The position numbers were made by a program, and so were the translations under genes. Shown one piece after another: positions 22,789 through 24,093 of a stretch of DNA of 24,093 nt. The notes below the pieces were generated by a model. It ran no database searches. It worked only from the letters and a program-made list of their open reading frames with translations, and had not been told where the DNA came from. Position 1 is the stretch's first letter. Every line of letters starts with the position of its first letter. The DNA is taken from IMG/VR virus record IMGVR_UViG_3300042890_002437, positions 1 through 24,093 of that record. The stretch is one strand, 5' to 3'. This DNA is from a virus.

Positions 22789-24093
22789 ATGGCAACAGTA
22801 ACAAAAGATTTTAGAGTAAAGGCTGGATTAGTAGTTGAGGGCGCAACCGCAACCGTTGAAGGCCACGATATTCTTACAAAGAAAATTGCAGACGCAAAAG
22901 GTGATTTACTAGTTGGTACTGCAGATAATGCAATATCTAAATTAGGCGTTGGACAAAATAATTATATCTTAACAGCAGACTCAAATGAGGCAACAGGTGT
23001 TAAGTGGGCAGCCCCACAAGCAGTTGGTGTATTTGGTTCAAGCATTCTTTTTGAAGGTGCTACAGCAGACGACTACGAGACAACCCTTGAAGTAGTAGAC
23101 CCAACAGCAGACCGCACAATCACACTTCCTAACGTATCAGGTACTGTAGTTACATCTGGTGATACTGGTACAGTTACAGCAACAATGCTTGCTTCAGATT
23201 CAGTAACTACCGTAAAAATTACAGATGCAAACGTAACTGCAGCAAAACTTGCTACAGATTCTGTAGAGACAGCAAAGATTAAAGATGCAAATGTAACTGC
23301 TGCTAAACTTGCTGCAGATTCTGTAGAAACAGCAAAGATTCTTGATTCTAACGTAACAGCAGCAAAGTTGGCTGCAGACTCAGTTACAACTTCAAAGATT
23401 CTTGATGCTAACGTAACAGATGCAAAACTTGCTTCAAACTCAGTTACAAACGCTAAGATTGCAGACTCAGCAGTTGATACAGCAGAGATTGCTAATAGCG
23501 CAGTAACAGCATCAAAACTTGCTACAGACTCTGTAGAGACAGCAAAGATTAAAGATTCAAATGTAACTGCTGTTAAACTTGCTACAGACTCTGTAGAGAC
23601 AGCAAAGATTAAAGATCTTAACGTAACAGAAGCAAAAATTGCAGAAGGTGCAGTAACTTCAGCAAAGATTGCTAACGATACAATTGTAGATGCAGACATT
23701 AACTCTGCTGCTGCAATCGCTCAGTCTAAGATTGCAAATCTTACAACAGATCTTGCTGCTAAGTTAGCACTTGCTGGTGGCACAATGACTGGTGCAATTG
23801 CAATGGGTACAAACAAGATCACAGGTCTTGGTACACCAACTGATGGAACAGATGCAGCAACAAAGAATTATGTAGACTCAGCAGCACAGGGTATTGATTG
23901 GAAAGCATCAGTACGTGCAGCAACAACTGCAGCAGTAACACTCGCATCTGATCTAGAAAATGGAGATACTCTTGACGGAGTAACTCTTGCTACAGGTGAC
24001 CGTGTTCTTGTTAAGAATCAGTCAACTGGTTCAGAAAATGGTATCTATGTAGTTAAGGCATCTGGTGCTCCAGATCGTTCAACTGATGCAGAT
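22789..24093 (+). CDS. Long tail fibre protein, C-terminus off the window
   Basis: 435 codons from an ATG (22789) with AAGGAG upstream to the right edge without a stop. N-terminal part MATVTKDFRVKAGLVVEG; then from about residue 130 to 300 a series of roughly 10-residue repeats (such as KLATDSVETAKI and DANVTAAKL) likely to form a trimeric beta or coil shaft; then GGTMTGAIAMGTNKITGLGT and AATKNYVD, a short-fibre knob motif common in T4-type and other phages; then a GDRVLVKNQ...NGIYVV domain. Repeat DNA makes a leftward shadow frame (23073-23699), not a gene. Likely receptor-binding or its shaft. Confidence 0.85.
   Translation, partial: MATVTKDFRVKAGLVVEGATATVEGHDILTKKIADAKGDLLVGTADNAISKLGVGQNNYILTADSNEATGVKWAAPQAVGVFGSSILFEGATADDYETTLEVVDPTADRTITLPNVSGTVVTSGDTGTVTATMLASDSVTTVKITDANVTAAKLATDSVETAKIKDANVTAAKLAADSVETAKILDSNVTAAKLAADSVTTSKILDANVTDAKLASNSVTNAKIADSAVDTAEIANSAVTASKLATDSVETAKIKDSNVTAVKLATDSVETAKIKDLNVTEAKIAEGAVTSAKIANDTIVDADINSAAAIAQSKIANLTTDLAAKLALAGGTMTGAIAMGTNKITGLGTPTDGTDAATKNYVDSAAQGIDWKASVRAATTAAVTLASDLENGDTLDGVTLATGDRVLVKNQSTGSENGIYVVKASGAPDRSTDAD

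Noticed and set aside
23073-23699. Leftward 208-codon open frame over the fibre gene
   Set aside because: It is the complement of the repeat-rich fibre gene; the Ala/Ser/Val-only composition comes from the repeats, with no promoter or ribosome-binding site.
15236-24093. Diversity-generating retroelement targeting a fibre gene
   Set aside because: No reverse transcriptase or template/variable repeat pair is seen in the window.

Overview
The window looks like part of a tailed-phage genome, or a closely related prophage or metagenomic viral contig. There are no chromosomal housekeeping genes. Recognisable families are a DUF932/TIGR03299-type protein, a GP88-like protein (named for a mycobacteriophage gene), a collagen-like protein and repeat-rich tail fibre proteins, a secreted lysozyme/transglycosylase and a tRNA-Asp. 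Base composition is AT-rich. Several genes start about six bases after a -10 box (leaderless mRNA), which is common in actinobacteria. The GP88-like gene and the lysozyme resembling secreted actinobacterial enzymes agree. I infer a low-GC actinobacterial host, but the sequence does not prove it.

Left arm (1-10175, leftward): tightly packed small genes, often overlapping by TAATG or ATGA, in several operons. Many genes of 21-60 codons fill apparent gaps. They include five tiny membrane proteins when the one at 11721 is counted, and several Cys-knuckle (zinc-ribbon-like) proteins. The operons are separated by 100-300 base regulatory spacers with recurrent parts: TGTGA-N6-TCACA palindromes, DnaA-box nonamers, GGCGTGTC motifs, TTACGTAA, TCGAAAATTTTT tracts, a 24-bp inverted repeat after stop codons, and a promoter form WTGTCA-N11-TANNNT seen seven times with exact spacing. 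tRNA-Asp lies at 2906-2979.

Switch region (10176-12432): a divergent control region, three small rightward genes, a terminator, a leaderless Cys-rich gene, two leftward genes (one a six-Cys protein), two small membrane proteins, and an AT-rich intergenic stretch ending in a promoter with a long C-rich-loop hairpin.

Right arm (12433-24093, mostly rightward): virion and tail genes, most with their own extended -10 promoter (TGnTATAAT) touching the stop of the gene before. They include three related beta-sandwich-like proteins, a collagen-like fibre, a protein of (TPTPV)n linkers joining Cys-rich modules, and a long tail fibre running off the right edge. Between the (TPTPV)n gene and the lysozyme sits a four-gene cassette: a GT60-like GlcNAc-transferase, a prolyl-hydroxylase-like 2-oxoglutarate oxygenase, a GDP-fucose-transferase-like enzyme and a GDP-mannose 3,5-epimerase with all four known catalytic residues.

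How the genes may work together: the oxygenase/GT60 pair mirrors the hydroxyproline-GlcNAc chemistry known for eukaryotic Skp1. The epimerase would supply GDP-L-galactose or GDP-L-gulose to the fucosyltransferase-like enzyme. The adjacent Pro/Thr repeat protein and the collagen-like fibre are plausible acceptors. I propose a phage-encoded hydroxyproline glycosylation system for virion fibres, which is the most interesting content of the window.
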